Below are positions 62,985 through 64,000 of a DNA stretch of 64,000 nt, piece by piece (the stretch's first letter is position 1; every line of letters begins with the position of its first letter). The stretch lies in contig NZ_BMGP01000001.1 of NCBI RefSeq assembly GCF_014640255.1, forward strand, positions 186,001 to 250,000, written 5' to 3'. The translations under genes were made by a program, and so were the position numbers. The DNA comes from Subtercola lobariae (GTDB taxonomy: Bacteria > Actinomycetota > Actinomycetes > Actinomycetales > Microbacteriaceae). The notes under the pieces are model-generated. The model ran no database searches. It saw nothing but the letters and a program-made list of their open reading frames with translations, and was not told the DNA's origin.

Positions 62985-63080
62985 GCCAAGACGGTGCCGC
63001 CGTGCCAAGACGCTGCCGCGCCAAGACCGCGCCGTGCCAAGACGCTGCCGCGCCAAGACCGTGCCGTGCCGTGCCAAGAC
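62985..63080 (+). repeat. GC-rich minisatellite, six GCCAAGAC cores
   Basis: The octamer GCCAAGAC begins at 62985, 63004, 63020, 63036, 63052 and 63073, i.e. mainly with a 16-base period. Units alternate between ending CGCTGCC and CGCGCC/TGCC, making a 32-base higher-order repeat. It lies in the intergenic region between the small acidic protein gene and the truncated reductase gene, and no open frame of coding quality crosses it. Confidence 0.85.
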
Positions 63081-63153
63081 GCTACCTGGCCCGGGCGAGC
63101 CGAACGGGCATCCGGTCTTGCCCTGGCGAGCCGTGGCGTGTTGACTGAAACGC

Positions 63154-64000
63154 ATGCGGCTCCTCGTGCTCGGCGGAACAGCGTGGCTCGGTCAGCAGGT
63201 GGTGGTGACCGCTCTGAAGCGTGGGCACTTCGTCGCCGCACTCGCGCGGGGCGAGTCGGGTTCGGTGCCCCCGGGCGCCGTGGTGGTGCGCGCCGACCGC
63301 AGCCGCCCCGACGCCTACGAAGTCGTGCGCACCCAAGACTGGGATGCGGTGCTCGACGTCTCGCGCCAGCCGGGCCAGGTGCGGCAGGCCACCGCCGCAC
63401 TGCACGAGCGCAGCCAGACCTACATCTTCGTTTCGTCGGGCAACGTCTATGCCGACACGTCGGTGCCGCATCAGAACGAGAACGCGCCCGTGCTCGACCC
63501 GCTCACCGGCGACGTGATGGAGTCGATGGAGACTTACGGCGAAGCCAAGGTAGCCTGCGAGAACGCGGTTCGCGACACGTTCGGGGGTGACCGGATGCTC
63601 GTCGCCCGTTCTGGCTTAATCGGCGGCCCCGGTGACACCTTCGACCGCACGGGGTACTGGCCCCTGCGTTTCTCGCGGCCCGCCGTTTCTGACGGGCGGG
63701 TGCTCGTGCCTGACGTTCCCGAGCTGCTGACGCAGGTCATCGACGTACGTGACCTCGCCAACTGGCTGGTCGATGCAGCGGAGAACAAGGTGCATGGCAC
63801 GTTCAACACGACCGGCGAGAGCATCCCGTTGCCTGAGCACCTCGACGTGGCCCGGCATGTCGCCGGTCATACGGGGCCCGTGGTGAAGGCCCGGCCGCAC
63901 TGGCTGATGGCGCAAGACATCGAGCCATGGGCCGGTGAACGGTCACTGCCGCTCTGGCTGCCGGTACCCGAATACGCCGGGTTCAGTTCGCGAGACAGCG
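63154..64000 (+). CDS. NAD-dependent epimerase/reductase family protein (3' end outside the window)
   Basis: At least 282 residues of an extended SDR-like protein. N-terminal nucleotide motif LVLGGTAWLGQQVVVTALKRG, strand ending VLDVSRQPGQV, YIFVSSGNVYADTSVP, then YGEAKVACENAV with the Tyr-x3-Lys pair, and VIDVRDLANWLVDAAENK. This pattern is common in actinobacterial SDR reductases of unknown substrate. The gene runs past the right edge in an open frame. A ribosome site is not obvious before the ATG at 63154; the start follows the initial basic residues MRLLVLGG. Confidence 0.85.
   Translation, partial: MRLLVLGGTAWLGQQVVVTALKRGHFVAALARGESGSVPPGAVVVRADRSRPDAYEVVRTQDWDAVLDVSRQPGQVRQATAALHERSQTYIFVSSGNVYADTSVPHQNENAPVLDPLTGDVMESMETYGEAKVACENAVRDTFGGDRMLVARSGLIGGPGDTFDRTGYWPLRFSRPAVSDGRVLVPDVPELLTQVIDVRDLANWLVDAAENKVHGTFNTTGESIPLPEHLDVARHVAGHTGPVVKARPHWLMAQDIEPWAGERSLPLWLPVPEYAGFSSRDS

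Noticed and set aside
63082-63471. Minus-strand open frame opposite the last reductase gene
   Set aside because: It overlaps the Rossmann-fold coding sequence on the plus strand and has no features of a protein.
1-64000. tRNA or rRNA genes
   Set aside because: No cloverleaf-like sequence or rRNA-like stretch was noticed in any spacer by eye; a tRNA scan was not possible here.

Overview
The window is GC-rich bacterial DNA with tightly packed genes, many ATGA or GTGA overlaps and frequent GTG starts. The gene set (phenylacetate cluster, ScfR/RamB-type regulator beside malate synthase, branched-chain 2-oxoacid dehydrogenase with an AsnC-type regulator, actinobacterial-style L10 leader) suggests an aerobic, heterotrophic actinobacterium, most probably Microbacteriaceae. 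That placement is inference; no rRNA gene is present. There is no gene-free stretch over 300 bases. The longest spacers are the L10 leader (about 290), the upstream region of the last gene (270), the L7/L12 downstream region (240) and the divergent two-component promoter region (about 230).

Bases 1-12017 hold a phenylacetate catabolic cluster in two plus-strand blocks: thiolase (cut by the window edge), paaF, paaH, paaI, paaZ; then paaA-B-C-D-E-G. Between them lie a decayed DUF1016/YhcG-type nuclease gene and a divergent TetR regulator (paaR-like) with a palindromic operator in front of paaA. The phenylacetate-CoA ligase gene (paaK) is not in the window. Bases 12083-26406 form a second catabolic block: a sugar-acid-type IlvD/Edd dehydratase, a 3-hydroxyisobutyrate-dehydrogenase-like reductase, a hydroxypyruvate-isomerase-like enzyme and a flavin hydroxylase; a divergent GntR/FCD regulator; then a fumarylacetoacetate-hydrolase-family enzyme, an FMN alpha-hydroxyacid oxidase, a NitT/TauT-type ABC importer and a fumarate-reductase-like flavoprotein. 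A shared operator-like motif lies before both halves. Its substrate is unknown; an oxidative sugar-acid route ending in pyruvate plus a 2-hydroxyacid is a reasonable hypothesis.

Bases 26438-28045 are a hipBA toxin-antitoxin operon behind four 18-bp palindromes repeated every 26 bp. A frameshifted small gene follows. Bases 28616-32988 (minus) are bkdR and a complete E1alpha-E1beta-E2 branched-chain 2-oxoacid dehydrogenase operon. Then come a secreted beta-propeller protein, a double-hotdog thioesterase, an ScfR/RamB-like regulator and, divergently, malate synthases A and G in tandem. Together the paa and bkd products (acetyl-CoA, succinyl-CoA, propionyl-CoA) would feed the glyoxylate bypass served by the malate synthases.

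Bases 40912-42238 carry a broken TetR/SDR pair fused by deletion. The rest is a YqaJ-type nuclease, an epimerase, an ABC/FtsX transporter divergent from an OmpR-type two-component system, DUF1684 and DUF2071 proteins, rplJ-rplL with their leader and terminator, an alpha-glucoside-type ABC importer without its ATPase, a homodimeric ABC exporter, an isochorismatase-like hydrolase, cystathionine beta-synthase and gamma-synthase/lyase, arginine deiminase, a small acidic protein, a minisatellite and a truncated reductase.

Two families of dispersed palindromic repeats (62 bp and about 76 bp, two copies each), a strongly recurrent GGATGC(CCG) word, and Ala/Gly/Pro-rich in-frame insertions in many enzymes are the main structures not explained by ordinary genes.
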